A stretch of 14,903 bases of DNA, from NCBI GenBank assembly GCA_035548495.1, contig DASZSV010000040.1, positions 1 to 14,903 of the forward strand, read 5' to 3'. The position numbers were made by a program, and so were the translations under genes. This stretch comes from CAILZL01 sp035548495 (lineage in GTDB: Bacteria > Pseudomonadota > Gammaproteobacteria > Steroidobacterales > Steroidobacteraceae). Each line of letters opens with the position of its first letter. Within the stretch, counting starts at the first letter, position 1. This document shows positions 14,515 to 14,903 of the stretch, in pieces. Below the pieces are notes generated by a model. It saw only the letters and a program-made list of their open reading frames with translations. It was not told the DNA's origin and searched no databases.

Positions 14515-14767
14515 CTTCCTGAGTTTTATTGCTTCTCTTTTCCAATCAAAAGAAAAAGATGGGAGACCCGATAGCGAAGGAGAGTAAGTGCACTTCGTGC
14601 TCCCTGACGTTATTACTTCTTTCTTTGCCAAATCAAAGAAAGAAGTAACAAGAGACAAGATGGGAAATCCTGTATCGAAAGAGAGTAGGTGGTCGCTAGG
14701 CGACCTCCCTGATGTCATTTACCTTTTCTTTTCCAATCAATAGAAAAGGTAAAGCCAAAAGAAAGAT
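14515..14767. repeat. Array of three palindromic repeat units abutting the tRNA
   Basis: Three related units run head to tail, beginning near 14515, 14601 and 14706 with the shared start TCCTGA / TCCCTGA. Each holds a T/C-rich arm, CCAAxTCAA and an A/G-rich arm: imperfect in unit 1 (14531-14558), a perfect 15-bp stem in unit 2 (14613-14627 with 14634-14648) and a perfect 12-bp stem in unit 3 (14718-14729 with 14742-14753). Units 1 and 2 continue with AAGATGGGA, a CGAAxGAGAGTA stretch and a second hairpin: GCAC-TTC-GTGC in unit 1, GGTCGC-TAG-GCGACC in unit 2. Unit 3 is cut short by the tRNA 3' end. Similar repeats are familiar from xanthomonad genomes. Confidence 0.7.
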
Positions 14768-14843
<76 letters not shown>

Positions 14844-14883
14844 ATGTTGCCGCGCCGGAATGGGGCGGTGAATGACGGGGCGC

Positions 14884-14891
14884 GTATTAAA
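14884..14891 (-). promoter_or_regulatory. Possible -10 element of the tRNA-Phe gene
   Basis: On the reverse strand TTTAATAC is followed by GCGCCCC, about 40 bp before the tRNA 5' end. An AT-rich hexamer followed by a G+C-rich discriminator is typical of stable-RNA promoters under stringent control. The -35 would lie beyond the right edge, so this cannot be confirmed here. Confidence 0.3.
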
Positions 14892-14903
14892 CCGGCCGAA
14901 GTG

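Noticed and set aside
14425..14718. 97-codon reverse ORF containing PAKAGIQ
   Set aside because: It is translated from the REP-like palindrome and the tandem palindromic units; such readings are well-known annotation artefacts.

Overview
The window looks like a chromosomal segment of a gammaproteobacterium with moderate G+C. The block of hemJ (reverse strand), a DUF6776-type coiled-coil membrane protein, a bactofilin and an ErpA-like Fe-S insertion protein resembles an arrangement I recall from Gammaproteobacteria. The tRNA-Phe with encoded CCA and the small palindromic repeats also fit. I cannot name a genus from the sequence.

Left part (1-3837): a 3'-truncated hemJ runs off the left edge and is divergent from a three-gene forward cluster, DUF6776 protein - bactofilin - erpA, whose first two genes overlap by 17 bp. 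After a perfect 14-bp-stem hairpin comes an exopolyphosphatase of the Ppx/GppA family.

Middle left (3838-4700): no housekeeping gene is visible here. I read part of it as a stray integron gene cassette on the reverse strand: a GTTRRRY core site, a 105-codon ORF of unknown function with CxC and CxxC motifs, then a 121-bp imperfect inverted repeat with attC architecture. No integrase gene is in the window. This is the least expected element found.

Middle (4701-10457, all reverse strand): a YCII/DGPF protein and an ECF sigma factor with a C-terminal TPR-like extension (ECF42-type module) with overlapping stop and start codons; a large P3A-type proton-pumping ATPase; then an ArsC/Spx-like (YffB-type) protein followed by a YkgJ-type cysteine-cluster protein.

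Right part (10458-14903): a secreted alginate-lyase-superfamily protein (forward strand); two abutting non-coding repeat elements, one a MITE-like inverted repeat and one a chain of five hairpins; an ABC-2 exporter operon (ATPase plus permease) starting just after the last hairpin; a REP-like palindrome and a three-unit array of palindromic repeats; and tRNA-Phe(GAA) on the reverse strand, whose 3' end touches the array.

The genes do not form one pathway. The window is core chromosome whose gaps have collected mobile or repetitive DNA: a cassette, MITE-like elements and palindromic arrays.
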